Positions 11,733-24,217 of a DNA stretch of 64,000 nucleotides are shown here, piece after piece (positions within the stretch are counted from its first letter, which is position 1; each line of letters opens with the position of its first letter). The notes under the pieces were generated by a model. That model saw nothing but the letters and a program-made list of their open reading frames with translations. It did no database searches and was not told the origin of the DNA. The translations under genes were made by a program, and so were the position numbers. This DNA is from Scatophagus argus (lineage: Eukaryota; Chordata; Actinopteri; Scatophagidae): NCBI RefSeq assembly GCF_020382885.2, contig NC_058504.1, forward strand, positions 21,565,545-21,629,544, in the 5' to 3' direction.

Positions 11733-13682
11733 ATGCTGAGAGGTAGGATTATAAACCATCGACAACATGTTGGACTGCAGAAACTCTCAGCATTGGCAGG
11801 AATCATGCATTCCTCGGTGGGCCCCAATAAAACGTACAAGTTTATCCAAGATGACACGACTGGAGAATCAACTCTTGTGTGCTCATGCCTGCGCATCTTT
11901 GAGAACCTGGAGCTGACCTGCGCAGTGGGTCAGCTAGTTTATGAGACGATTCGAACCCACCACAGGGTCTATCACACAGGGTCAGGATGTCTTCTGTTTC
12001 TTGCAGGAGCATGGAGTCGCGCTGCTCTGGAGTGCCTTCAGAGAGGGATTTCAGTAACACACATCATTTCAGTTATGTCTGAGGGAATGGATATATGTTT
12101 GGATGTTTGCAGTAAAAGCAGCATCTCAACTGAAGGACTTGGTGTGGAGCAAGCAGAGAGCTGTATTGCACCTTCCATGGGACCTCACCTCCCAAAGAAA
12201 CCCAGTGCAGAGGTTTCACAAACATCGTGCCACCTGCAAGGGACAACAAGACTTAGTCACAAGACTCTAAATGCCAGTGGACAAAGGAAAATAAAGCTCA
12301 GCAGACATTTCTGTGGAGATGGATCTGAAAAAATCTCTAAAGTACTGCAATCTCATGAGCCAAAGCATCCTGACATTGCAGACATTGCTAAGGGACTGAG
12401 TCATGGGTGTGCTGATGCAATGAATTTAGTAGTCGAAGCAAGCCGAATACTGTCAAAAAATAATCAGCGAGATGTCGGCTGTTCCACTTTTGACATCACT
12501 AAAGTGGTGACTTGTGTGCTACCTGGGTTACCAGAGGAGCATGCATGTGTTTTACCAGGCTGTATTGTTTGCTTATCTGCTGAACAGGCTTTAGTTGCTT
12601 GTCACTTACAAGAACAGCACTTGAAGGTTGCTCTAATTAATGGAGATTTATCAGATACCTATCACCATCTTGGTTTTACTAAGCCAACAGGTTTAAAAAG
12701 TGTGCGTGACCAGTCAGCTTTGTCAAAGTCACACAAAGAAGAAGGGTGGATGGAAAAGGTTGCAGCACTTCTGCTGAAGCTGGAAGTAAACCTGATTCTA
12801 GTCACTGGGCTTGTTAGTGAGAAAGTGATTCTACGCTGTTGTAGACACCATATACTTGTGGTGGAAAAAGTGAAGGCTTCCGTTTTGAAGTCATTTGCTA
12901 ATGCAACAGGAGCCTTTCCAGTCACTTATGCTACGCAGCTGAGTAAGCACTGTGTTGGCACAGGGGGGAAGGTTGTGATATGGAGGGACCTCAGCAACAG
13001 TGATGGGAAGCCTTCAACAACTGTGAATATTTCCACAGGTGGGAACAGCGAGTTGGTCACAGTGATTCTCACAAGCTGTGTATATGGCAAGCTGCAGGCA
13101 CTGGAAGACCAATTTTGGGCATGTGCTTATCGTTTACACCATGCGCTGAAAGACAAATCCCTTCTGCCTGGTGCTGGAGTGACAGAAATGCTTTGTATTC
13201 ATCACCTTCAAAAGCAAGCAGAGCGCTATGTCAAGCATCACAGAGAGAGAAATGGGGACTCTGTCCAGCAAACCAAAAGTGGAACAGCACCTAATCCATA
13301 CAGGGGTGTAGTGTTGCACCTCATGGCAGATGGCTTAATAGATTACATATCCACTGTAATGGTTAATACTGGAAGGTTTTCGAAAGTCAGAGCCAGGACT
13401 GTGGTGAGCCAACAGCTGCAGGGCTGTGACGAAAGCTTAGGCATTGCTGTAAAATTTTCACAACTTTACTTGGAAGGTGAACGAAATGATAGTGCAGTTT
13501 CCTCACCCCTGAAGTCCAGTGATGCACTGACAGTAAAGATCTACGATAATCTGAGTGTGAAGCAGGAGGCATGGAGAAGAGCCTTAGATCTGGTTTTTCT
13601 GGTGTTGCTGGCTGATGCAGAGGTCATCACAGGCACTGAGCAAAAAATTGATTGTGCACAGGAAAATTTGATGCTGTTATGA
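11733..13682 (+). CDS. bbs12: BBS12, chaperonin-like Bardet-Biedl syndrome protein, 649 aa
   Basis: BBS12 is a vertebrate group II chaperonin-like protein. With MKKS/BBS6, BBS10 and CCT subunits it assembles the BBSome, the coat complex for ciliary membrane traffic. One uninterrupted coding exon gives 649 residues; the human protein has about 710. The N-terminal part is clearly recognisable: HVGLQKLSALAG, LELTCAVGQLVYE, then TGSGCLLFLAGAWSRAALEC and ISVTHIISVMSEGMD match the mammalian protein segment by segment. The ATG at 11733 follows an acceptor (TTCAG, ending 11720), so an intron lies in the 5' UTR with its probable donor after 11135. The frame stays open upstream to 11670, but that part is intron. 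The chaperonin ATPase signature is not apparent, as in the family. A poly(A) signal follows at 13776. Confidence 0.93.
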   Translation: MLRGRIINHRQHVGLQKLSALAGIMHSSVGPNKTYKFIQDDTTGESTLVCSCLRIFENLELTCAVGQLVYETIRTHHRVYHTGSGCLLFLAGAWSRAALECLQRGISVTHIISVMSEGMDICLDVCSKSSISTEGLGVEQAESCIAPSMGPHLPKKPSAEVSQTSCHLQGTTRLSHKTLNASGQRKIKLSRHFCGDGSEKISKVLQSHEPKHPDIADIAKGLSHGCADAMNLVVEASRILSKNNQRDVGCSTFDITKVVTCVLPGLPEEHACVLPGCIVCLSAEQALVACHLQEQHLKVALINGDLSDTYHHLGFTKPTGLKSVRDQSALSKSHKEEGWMEKVAALLLKLEVNLILVTGLVSEKVILRCCRHHILVVEKVKASVLKSFANATGAFPVTYATQLSKHCVGTGGKVVIWRDLSNSDGKPSTTVNISTGGNSELVTVILTSCVYGKLQALEDQFWACAYRLHHALKDKSLLPGAGVTEMLCIHHLQKQAERYVKHHRERNGDSVQQTKSGTAPNPYRGVVLHLMADGLIDYISTVMVNTGRFSKVRARTVVSQQLQGCDESLGIAVKFSQLYLEGERNDSAVSSPLKSSDALTVKIYDNLSVKQEAWRRALDLVFLVLLADAEVITGTEQKIDCAQENLMLL

Positions 13683-13775
13683 CCCAGCATCTTGGGGAAT
13701 TAATTGACTGTGTTTTGAAATTGTGCTTAAAATAAGAAATGACAGTGTTTTATAACTGGTACAAAGTAAAAGTAG

Positions 13776-13781
13776 AATAAA
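13776..13781 (+). promoter_or_regulatory. bbs12 poly(A) signal
   Basis: AATAAA lies 94 bases after the bbs12 stop codon and is followed by a T-rich stretch. This is a plausible end for a short 3' UTR. Confidence 0.65.
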
Positions 13782-13799
13782 ATGTGTTTATATTCTTTA

Positions 13800-16700
13800 T
13801 TTTTGTGTCATCAATAGAGAGTCACAAGACAATATTCCAAAAATTCATTTTAGTGAAGCTACCTATTTGCCACCACTTGGGGGAGACAAGTGACTGTACG
13901 ACACTAATATGTGTGACTCTTTCATTCAAGGTGATGCATGGACTGAATTCTGACTTAACTGATAGAGGGAGTGCAGATTTGGTGAATATGAACGTATTTA
14001 CTGAATGAAGCATCAATGCAAGGTAAAACACCAGTTTATGCTCTGCCACCCAGACCTCCAGGTATTGGAAAGCTGTGACAACTGAGGCAAATTGGTGTCC
14101 TAAAAATATACATGAAATACTTCCAGAACTAATTAGGTATTTCTATATTTTATTGAGTGATTTTTATCTTGAAGTTCTTTATTTTTTATTATTAACCAAG
14201 CCTGACTTAGCTGACGCACTAACATGACCTTGCACACACCTTTGTACTCAGCTCAGCCAGGGAAAACAAACAGTAATACCAAAACTACAATTAAATTTTC
14301 CTCTTCCGGAAGTACGGGAGGAATTTTGAGGTACCAGTATATTTTTTAATCTTGGTACACTTCTGTTCCGATATTTGCCAAGCTTCATTATGTGTCTGCT
14401 GGCTGTCCAGCAATGTTCACGCTGCTTTCATGCCAACCGTTGTGGTTTCATGACCTGGAATGGTTGATGGAGAAGGAACACCTCCAGACTGAGTAAATGT
14501 TTTTGGTTAAGTCTTATTAGTCCCTGTCCATTTTAAAAAGTGAACTTCTGGAAGTTATTTTGGTTGTTTGAATTCTAGAAATCTTTTGTTAGCTAACTAT
14601 ACGATCACTGTTTGGGTCCAGTAATCCACTGTCCAGGAATTAATTTAATTAAATTCGTTTCATTTAATTAAAATATTAAAGGATGTTAATTGAAAACCTT
14701 CATTATAGTCTAAAAAATTAAATGTCTACTTGGAAACTTTGAAAAACCAGAAACTACCCAAAAACAACCATCGTTCATATGAAAGTACACGGTTGGTTAT
14801 CTTTAGACATTTTCCTATTGTGCACACTGTTCTTCAGAGGTGTCAATTGCAACAACACGTGACACCTACCATTTCCTCTGAGATCGGAGAGAGAGCTCCT
14901 TCTTCTAAAAATAGTCCAGTCAACTAAAAACGTTACAAAGACCATAATAACCTTGACTCAGGCATCACTCATCTGTGAGTGCCCGGAGAGCGTGGGTATG
15001 AGATTAACATAAACACAACACTGAATATTGCTTAACTGGTGAAACGTCTTAGAGTTCACATAGAGTCCACGCTTTAATGGCTGCCCCATACTTCATCAAG
15101 GACTGAAGGCATTTGAAGTTGTACTTTTAGGGTTAGATTCATTACATTTATGTGTGATACTAAAACATGTTTGCATAATGATGGAAAATTAAAGCTTTTT
15201 TTTTTATTTGTACTTCAAAATAAAAATCTAAAGTATGCAGATATTCAAAGAACTGCAGTTGTACGAGGTTTAAAAATAAAACCATGGGTATGGGGACAGG
15301 TGCCATATTGATATCTCTGGAATATATCTCTGGAATTTATTTTTAGAAACTAGAAAGAATCTTCTGTCAGACCATGAATGATGAAGATTTTTTTTATTTT
15401 TTGATCTTTTCAACTGAGGAAACTCCGTTGTAAAGATCAATATTAGTAAAAGCATGCTAGAACTTCTGATCAATAAATCTTACTGTTACAGTTGGTCAGT
15501 CAATTCACGGTATATCCATGTAACTGACAGCCCATTTGCAAACCAGTTTTCTTCATGATTGATATAAAATTTAGATTGAGAATCACATCAATTCACCAAT
15601 TTCAAGGCAGTGATCAATGTTTGCTTTGTTTCCTCTTCTGTTTCAGATAATGCTTCAGAATTCTCTATAGCCAACTAGGAGCAGTAGTAGTACTGCACTG
15701 GGTAATGCAACACTCACTGTATATGTTGTTCACTAGATAGTAATTGGAGTAGAAAAGACCCCCAGTTCACGACAGGTCATGTAGCAGTTGCCTCTTTTTT
15801 TGCGTCTTCCTTGGTATTTTATCACGAGCTCCTCATTGCAGCCTTGGAGTAAGCATGCTGTATGGACATTACAAATTCCCCCCAGGAATCAGTAAAGGAT
15901 TATGATTCAGATTCTGATACTAAGTAAATTACACAGTAGCTGAAAAGGAGAGTGAAAAAATGTCTAATCCATCAGTGTTACACCTCAAAAAAGAGCATTT
16001 AGACCAAGGGAACCTGATCCTACTTAGTGTACTCATGCATAGTTGTGGAATGTTATCGGTTATTGTCAGTCAAACTCTAATTGAAAAGGCCTTGAACATT
16101 CATATCCTCCATTTCTTTAGGAACTGACATCACAGAAAAGGGGAATTCTGAGCATGGCAAGTTTTCTCTGCTAAATGTTTTGGTCTTAGAACAAATTTTT
16201 CCAAAGATGACTGAAGTGAGATGTGAACTGCTAAAGATTAGGCTGTTTGGTAAAGCCTTGCAATGGAAGGTGTATCAATAACAAATTTTTGTTGCAGGGC
16301 CCTCTGCATTTCTATTGTACTGTGCAGGTGTAAATGGGACTCAGTATGCTTTGCACTGTTCCTTTGTGATGCGAAACAACATTGTGCCCAGAAAGAATAT
16401 ATTTGTTCAGCAATCCCACTCAGCATAAATACTGGATAAAGTGACGTGTCTTTTTGGAGAGATTGACACAGTCCCAGGAAGTGCATCCTAAGGATGTCCA
16501 GAACCATTTGAAACCTCTCCTGTGGTTGTGGAGTCCTGTTTTGTTGCCCTCTTACAACTATTCAAGTCTCCAGACTTAGTCACTTGAACGGGGTGGTTGG
16601 ATGTCAGATGTTTCACTGACCAGTGTCAGGGGTTTCACCAACTTGACGTCAACCGAGCTTCTACTGATCCAGCACGAGTTTCAGATGTGGTTACCTTTAC

Positions 16701-17300
16701 CCAGAAGCCCTGACCAGTGAGTGCCTATTCTGACAAATGGAGTGCATTATTGCTCCTAAAATCAAAAAAAGAAACAAATCTTGCACGAATAACTCCCATC
16801 ACAGATCCTCCACTCCAGTTGAGAATAGCAATCAAATTCGTTCATTTGTGTTGTAGGCTTTTTCATCTGCAAGTCTGCTGACATTGCTGGTTCACTGTGT
16901 TTACCCGGGAATAGCACTGAGTGATTCATTAAAAAGCTGGCTCTGCTGGCTTTCTTTTTACATTTCTTGCTTTGGAGCAGACTGGATGAATGAAAACACT
17001 GGCTGTGTTCACGTGCTTGCTGCTGCTCTTGGTCGCTCTAAAGAGTCTGAGTGACACAGGCCAAGCTTCACGTCCCCCTCCTTGCCCTCCTCCCCTTTCT
17101 TGACTTCTGCGGGGTTGGCTGGTTAAATCCGTGAGCATTAGTGGGCGTGAGTATGTGTGTGTTGGTGCTCCTAGGGCGCATGCGAACTGAGGCCCGAAGG
17201 GGAGAGCCTTCCACACAGATCGAAGCCAGCTGCCCTGATTTAAACACTTCATTTCAAGAAGAGTGGAAGAGAGTGGGAACCCGCGTGCATCCCCCCCCAC
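13800..17300. other. bbs12-fgf2 intergenic region
   Basis: No exon was recognised. The sequence is mostly AT-rich, with a degraded short repeat at about 15877-15921. It becomes GC-richer towards 17000-17300, where CACCC/GC-box-like runs (17291-17305) and GTGGGCGTG at 17141-17149 suggest the start of the fgf2 promoter. An antisense open frame at 16929-17300 is Arg/Gly/Ser-rich and has no recognised family. Confidence 0.5.
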
Positions 17301-17648
17301 CCACCAGTGTGCTCAAAGTACGCTGAAAAAAAGCAGCTGCCAGCTCCACAAACAACGGACGAGCAGCTACAACTGGTAGATTTGGACATTTGCTGTTAAG
17401 TAGAAGCATTTAGTAGTGCTTCTGCCTCACATTCTTGGGACTCAGAGGGCACTTGCTGCCCTGAGATAGGGGTGTTTAAGGAAACTGACCTCTGAGGTTA
17501 AGCAGTATCAGTTTGAGTGAAGCTCTGTGTGGAGGAGGGGAGGAGAGAACAGGCAACAGTTAGTGGGAGGTGGGAGGCCACAGTGGGGCTCCTGCACTGC
17601 TGAAGAAGGAGACGAAGCAGTCGCCGGGAAGCAGGGTAAGAGGAGGAG

Positions 17649-17826
17649 ATGGCCACTGGAGAAATCACAACACTGCCCTCCACACCTGAAGACGGCGGCA
17701 GCGGCGGCTTTCCTCCCGGGAGCTTCAAGGATCCCAAAAGGCTGTATTGTAAAAACGGGGGCTTCTTCTTGAGGATAAAGTCCGATGGGGGAGTGGATGG
17801 AATCCGGGAGAAGAACGACCCCCACA
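17649..17826 (+). CDS. fgf2: fgf2 coding exon 1
   Basis: Residues 1-59 plus the first base of Ile-60. The donor is GTAAGT after 17826. It includes the Gly/Pro-rich N-terminus and the first beta-trefoil strands. Confidence 0.96.
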
Positions 17827-20800
17827 GTAAGTACTTCCAGTCCCCCTTCTTCTTTGCTTTGCAGAGCACACAAAATGTCCTTATGTTCTTTTTAATATGG
17901 GAAGTAAGAGTGAAGCAAAGAAATCATGGAGGAACATTGCGATTTTTCCAGCTTACTAATCTTGACTCTCCACTTGTAAAAAGTGCGTAGCTCCACTTCT
18001 GGAAAGTATAATCACCCCAGTTCAAGAGAAGTACACCTTAGACTTTCGTAATCAGTGGGAACTTTGTTGGAATATCCTTGATGTTTTTAGTAAATATGGA
18101 TCACCATTCTGAGTCACAGCCATTCACTCTGCTCATTGTGTGGTTTACGTCACACAAGGGAGCACAACAAGGAGTTAAAAGCCAGAATAAGTAAATTCCT
18201 GTCCCTGTCAGTGTTTCAGGTCAATGAAGGTAGGGCCAAAATATATGTGACAACGACATTATTACTACAAAATATAATAAAATATACTCTCAACCACCAA
18301 TCTGTATCACCAGTCAGTCAATATTTTTACAGAAAATGAAAGAGGTTTAAGGGCCTTCTGAGGTTCCTAATGTTTTCTACTTTAAGTGGAAACATTAGGA
18401 TTGTTGTTTGGCATGGACAACTGTGATACGAGTTGGGACCGCTGTATTACCGATTACTTATGTTGCATCGATTACATGATAGGGAGGGAGCGGAAACATG
18501 AATTTTTTCCAAGGATAGCACATGTTAGGAAGGGTGACATTTCAAGGAGGTGCGCCCAAACAAATGTCTGATGTGGAACCAGTTCAGGGGGAGGAGAGTT
18601 AATATCACAATAAATGAGTTACTCTTCAGTTAGACAAATTTGTGAGATAAACCAGCAGAGTTACCTTGTGAACAAGTTGCTATTTAGTTGCTTTCTGGAT
18701 ATCTAACAGTCAATATCTTGAATTTGCAGAGGGATATATACAATGAGTCATAAAACAGGAATCATTTAGCTACTTGCCATCATGGTTTCATAGAGTTAAT
18801 GTGACCTAAAGTGCATTTCATCAATGGTGCTTTTGTTAAGGCTGCAATAGTCCTGCCAACCCTCTGAACAACCAAACAAACCTGCCAGTTAGAATTGGAA
18901 CTGCTAGTCCAAAAACGTTACCCAGTATATCCAAGGATCCTCAAATGGGATTTTTGTGCTTTTTGATGGTGAGCTTCTCCATCACATTTGTATTTGCTGA
19001 AAGTTGGGAAGTGATCCCAGGCGTTCCTTAGGACACTACTTCTTGTGCATTTTGCCAAAATTGGAACCGCAGAACAGCTGAGGGAAAGTTTTTTCTGTAT
19101 TCACAAAAGCTGTGAGATGTAATATTCCCAGTAAACATTGAACACACCACAGCACACAGACAAATTATGCATTTCTTTGAAGGAAGAACACCTCTTTGAT
19201 CTGGGACGTGGATCATCCAGGCAGAAAGCTTAACTGCAGACAGATGTTTGTCTATCTGAAGTCTTAATATGGAATAATTCTAGACAGATCCCTTAACTTA
19301 CCTTAAGGGGCCCCTGCTTCCTTTTCTGTGGTTTGGTTTTGCTCTGTTGGCAAGCTGTGTTGTCTCTACGAAAAAAATGTTGAAATGATTGTGATACATC
19401 TGTAAGGAGGCTGTCAGGCTCTCACGTGGCCAACAGGCAATGCGTGCTATCAGTCACAGTGTGATGCTCCTATATAACAGCCATGTGAGTTAGCTTATTG
19501 TTATCAGTGACGTCACTGGTGTTTCATTCATTTACTGCACATAAAGTGTTGGTCGACACATGGAAGAAAACATCAACAAAGAAATGGCTAGGAGGTGATT
19601 GTGCAAACAAGAAGAATAAATTTAAATCAGAATCAGAATCGTCTTTATTACCATGTAAGTGAAGAGGTTTCACATTACTAGACATTTGTCTTGGTGATTG
19701 GTGCATACATAGAACGTAAGAACAAGTAACATATAATAGTAGAATAAAATAAAATAAAATAGAATAAGGTAAAACAAAATAAAATAAGTAAAATAAATAT
19801 GGTTCTGGAGGTTGTCCAAAAGTGAGGTAGTGCAGGGTGGAAGTATAGTGCAAGTAGGTGAGGTAAACAGTGCAAATGAACAGCAGGTGGATAATGACAT
19901 GAAATGTCAAATGTAACTTATTACAGCTCAGTTTTTGTTTGTTTGTTTTTACTTTTACCAGATTCTTGCCTAAACGTTATGTCCCTGCCCAGCTACAGGT
20001 TGATGTATTTCCTGCTATAAGAGAATACAGTTGCTGCTCCTCTTGTGCAGCTCAGAGAAAACTTTTGGTTGTATAAATTTAAGAGAAAACTTTGACAGAA
20101 AATGCTAATGAGGTAGAGTTTGTGCAGCACAGAATACCAAATAAATCCCCCTAATTTTTGAAACCAAAAATAATGATCTGTAAACACATTTAAAGTTACA
20201 TTTATCATGTTTTTTCACTAACGCTGCAGTTTTATGGAGCTGTTGTTTTGGTTTAAGGCACATTTACTGTATAGTTCGCTCTCACTGCTCTCATCAGTGT
20301 TGTGTTCATCCACTGCAGGCAGCCATTTTCAACCAGCTGCACACTACATGTACCAAACAGCAAAGTAAGCAGCTAGCAAGTTAGAAAACTGAAGAGCCAG
20401 ATACTGTTCTCAGGCACTGGTGGAGACCTAAACAGAGCAACCGGGCAATTACTTTTGCATACTAGCCTGAACAACTTCATAAACCAGTGACATGGTGTGG
20501 TGTGTTGCCCTGCCCCCTAGTGACCTTGACTTGATTAATGCAGCTTTAAGCATCATTATATCATTATTTTGGAATATCTTTTTTCTGTTCTTTAGGAATC
20601 TGTACCTCCTTGTTTTTGCTATCACTGATCTTCCCCTCAAAAACTACACTACTTTAAATGCCCCGTAGTGAAAAAGAAGTTAGCACAAGCTGCCATTCTT
20701 TTTGACCAATGTTATCTTGGTTGTTACTAGTGTTTACTGCTGTCAGAAGGGTTTAATCTTAAAACACCTAGCAGCATCTTTACTGTGATTTGTTTCTTGA

Positions 20801-23800
20801 ACTTCTATATACCCAACACAGTTACAAGAGCCATTGATGGAGCCATTGATGAAGAATTTGCTGCCTGTCACACAGCAATTAATATTTTCCTTTTGAAATA
20901 TCCTACATGCAAACTACAAATAATTTCTGTCTTAGGTCATTTTTGTTTCAAATAAACTTGTCTCTGTTTTCTCTCAGTTAAGCTTCAACTCCAGGCAACC
21001 TCGGTGGGAGAGGTGGTCATTAAAGGAGTTTGTGCTAACCGCTATCTGGCCATGAACAGAGACGGACGACTGTTTGGAGCGGTGAGTGACTGGGATTATC
21101 AGCTTTCCTTTGATAAAACATAGATCATTTCCGTTTTGAGATTAAGTGCAGTCCACTGAAATCATCAAACAGCACTTCCTGAAAGGGTTCAAAGAGCTTT
21201 TCATGGACTGTCCTTTTCAGAAGCCTGTATTACACCATAACAGGTATTATAAAGGTATGCAACAGGACTGGGCCAAATCAAAATTGTGTTGTTGATGTAT
21301 GTGGTTCAGATCTAGAGTTTCTATCAACGGTTGTCCTGTTTTTGTTCATAATTCGGAACCAACTGAGGCTTCTCCCATATCCAATCAGTTTGTCTTTCTT
21401 TCCGTTCTTAAGCCTCGACTGTCGTGTTAACACTACCTCAGCCAAGCAGCTGTGGGCACTTGTCATGGTAACATAACCTCTGGCTTTGAGTGTTAAAAGT
21501 CACATTATGTTACATGACTCGGGATTTGATTTGACACTGAAACAAGCATACAGTGAGCAAAAAGATTTCTTTGGCTGTGTAAAGCCAAACACAGTGAGTA
21601 TACTCCCTCTCCCGATTCAGTGAGGAGACATCGGGTGGAAATGCTAATCAAATCATACTGCTATGATAATCAGTATGTTTATGCAGTAGCAATGGCGTAA
21701 ATATTTTAATGATCAGACTCCAATTATGTGTATCATCTTCGTAAAAGTCAGGACCAAGGATAAACAGATAAAAACAGGATACAGGACAGCATTCCTCCAT
21801 TCTAGATGTGAGATGTTGCCAGGGGAAAAAAACAAATAGGCGAGTGATGGGACCTCTAATATTTGATCATTTGGGGATCATCGGGGACAACCTCACAGCC
21901 ATCTTGGCGAAACAGAAGGTGAAGAATTGAGCAATAAATAAAACAAAGATATTTAAGTAGCTGCATCCAAGAATTGATGAGTTCATAAAACATGGGGAGC
22001 CAGTTTATTGACTGAACAAGGTGAAATTTATGAATGAGAGGAGTTTTGAGAGTTTGAGAAGGCAGAAATGATGGCAAGGCTTGTGTATGAATGAAGATTT
22101 ACACACAGAGACACCAGTAAAGGAGTAAAGTAAATAGTTAGAGAACAGGTCTTCGTGACGGATTGTCTGACTGACCAACACACAAACTGACTTCATTCTG
22201 GGTGCTGTTTTTGGCTGCTCTGTGATCAGAAGAAGAAAAACAGCACCTTGGTGTACAGGGTAAAAATTAGGTTTACACAAACTACCTTTTGTGTTGTGCA
22301 CTGGAGCAACTCCTCATTACACTCCGTACTGACACAAATGAAACTGATCTGAAACCACTTTCTGAATGCCTGTGAGAAATTGCCAACACCAGTTTGTCAG
22401 TGCTGCTGGCCTGTCGCCATAACGTTGTTGCTCACAGCTGAAGTGGAAGTGTGAAGTGTTGGTGACTGATGTGGTTTGGTGGTTGTGATGGCTTGTCCAC
22501 AGCTCATGTAACTGGCAAGAGGAATTTTCTTCTGCTCAGATGCTGCAGCAGCTGCCACCCAAAGCGTCTCTGTTCTGCTGCTGCTCGTGTGTAGAAAATC
22601 GTTTCAAAAAACCCCACAAGATATTAACTGTCTTATTACCGGTTGTTGACTGATATGAAGATTAACATTGTTGTTATCAAATAAACTATATTTTGTTCAT
22701 TCTGGAGTTGTGTCCCTAGTCTAGACTTGCACGTTTTATCTCGAGGCAGACAGATAATGAATGTTTACACACAAGTTTATGCAGACATTTGCTCGGTACA
22801 AGATGTATTTTTTAAGATGTATTCCAGCCCCAAACTTTTAATAAAATATTTTAACATTAGATATATTTGTAATAAACCAACAGATCAGCGGTCTTCCCAC
22901 TAATACATTAATAAATAAACACATACATAAGACGACGTCAAACATGAACACCTCTGTTGCTGTTAGTTGTTGTTGCATAATTTCAGTAGGATTATTGTTG
23001 GTTGGAAGCTGCTGCTTTGGCGTAATGACTTGAACAATGTGGTCGTTTCAGATGAAAGAAAAGGTCTCCTGGCTAACAGCTTCATAGCTGTGCAGTCATG
23101 GCCGACTAAGAACGGCAACTAAAACAAAAGCCTCTTGTTGGTCAGTGTGTAGAGCAGCTAACGCCCAGCAAGATTTTGGCCAGACATTCAGAAATTAATG
23201 ATTTCTTCATGTTTTCTACAAAGAAGAAAGTCACAAGAGGTGACTGTGTGAGCACTAAACGTAGATATGATTAACACAACCATAAGAGACAAATCATTTA
23301 GTTTGTTGTTTCTGATCTTTATCTTTGACCCTTTTTAAACCTCGTCCCTTATATTTCTATCAAATTCCAAAACAATAATTAACTAGATTTAACTCCATGT
23401 TTAATTGTGATTCAGTGAGGCTGGACTAAGAGAAAAACTAACTGGAGATGTAATAATATCTCTGGTCGGGCCTGGTTCATTTAAACAAATGTCTCAACTG
23501 TAGAAGTATGAAAATCCGAGCAGAAATAATTCTAAACCAACCAACAGTCTCCTTCAGAACAAGCATGGCATTTAGTGCTGGGTGTTTATGTGGCAATTTA
23601 ATGTCATAAAATGTCAGCATAAAGAAAAAAAAATATCGCACTTTTCAACAACATTACAACAAAGTCAATTGAATATTGTCCAAATAAAATAACATATTAG
23701 ATGAAATGCTGCTATGGGTAACCGAATGTCCTTCAGGTTGAGTTTATACAGAAATTATGTGAAAAATCAGAGGATTATTAGCATTTTGAACATACAGACT

Positions 23801-24217
23801 CAATGACCTAATGTCATTTTCCATTTGTTGAATTACAGTAAACAATGATGACAGTACTGCCATTCAGGATATCCACCATATTATAGACAGGTCTCACAGT
23901 TTTCTTCCTCCCAGTGAAAGAAATGCCGCAGATTTAATAATCCAGCAGCTAACTCTCCTGCTTAAGCCTCCTGAAGACTGAACTGTTCCTCATGGGAGCT
24001 ATCTGTTGTGCTTTTGTGTCTTTCTTTCCAGAAACGAGCAACAGATGAATGCCACTTCCTAGAGCGGCTCGAGAGCAACAACTACAACACCTACCGCTCC
24101 AGGAAGTACCCAAACATGTATGTGGCACTGAAGCGGACTGGCCAGTACAAGTCTGGAAGCAAAACTGGACCAGGTCAAAAGGCCATTCTTTTTCTTCCAA
24201 TGTCTGCCAAGTGCTAA
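17649..24217 (+). CDS. fgf2: Fibroblast growth factor 2 (basic FGF), three coding exons, 155 aa
   Basis: FGF2 is a heparin-binding beta-trefoil growth factor that activates FGF receptors and leaves the cell without a signal peptide. Exons 17649-17826, 20978-21081 (104 bases) and 24032-24217 join in frame to 155 residues, the length of the 18-kDa mammalian form. Diagnostic segments are ITTLP, DPKRLYCKNGGFFLRI (29-43), GVCANRYLAM (76-85), LESNNYNTYRSRKY, the heparin-binding loop KRTGQYKSGSKTGPGQKA and the end LPMSAKC. Cysteines are at 34, 78, 101 and 155. Human Cys-96 (Cys-95 without Met) is Arg here, in the exon 3 start KRATDEC. The ATG is in strong context (GAGATGG), and an in-frame TAA at 17637-17639 precludes a longer CUG-initiated form unless an upstream intron intervenes. 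No signal peptide is seen, as expected. The gene converges on nudt6. Confidence 0.97.
19627..19905. repeat. Dispersed retroposon-like repeat in fgf2 intron 1
   Basis: It begins TCAGAATCAGAATCGTCTTT, runs through an AAAATA-rich stretch (19740-19798) and ends near GTGCAAATGAACAGCAGG. The starting module resembles the short repeat at 9948-10010. It is a common fish repeat type; I cannot name the family. Confidence 0.5.
20978..21081 (+). CDS. fgf2: fgf2 coding exon 2
   Basis: 104 bases, the same size as in mammals, flanked by a CTCTCAG acceptor and a GTGAGT donor. It completes Ile-60 and ends at Ala-94; Cys-78 lies within. Confidence 0.96.
24032..24217 (+). CDS. fgf2: fgf2 coding exon 3
   Basis: Residues 95-155 and a TAA stop, after a TTTCCAG acceptor. 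It carries the receptor- and heparin-binding loops and ends in Cys-155, where mammals have Ser. Confidence 0.96.
   Translation, partial: KRATDECHFLERLESNNYNTYRSRKYPNMYVALKRTGQYKSGSKTGPGQKAILFLPMSAKC

Noticed and set aside
16929..17300. 123-codon antisense frame in the fgf2 promoter region
   Set aside because: It is a composition-driven frame in GC-rich DNA with no domain, no splice support and no resemblance to nudt6, which starts elsewhere.
17498..17873. Two overlapping antisense frames of 121-123 codons opposite fgf2 exon 1
   Set aside because: They mirror the GC-rich exon and UTR, are Ser/Pro/Leu-rich, have no recognisable family and cross the fgf2 splice donor.
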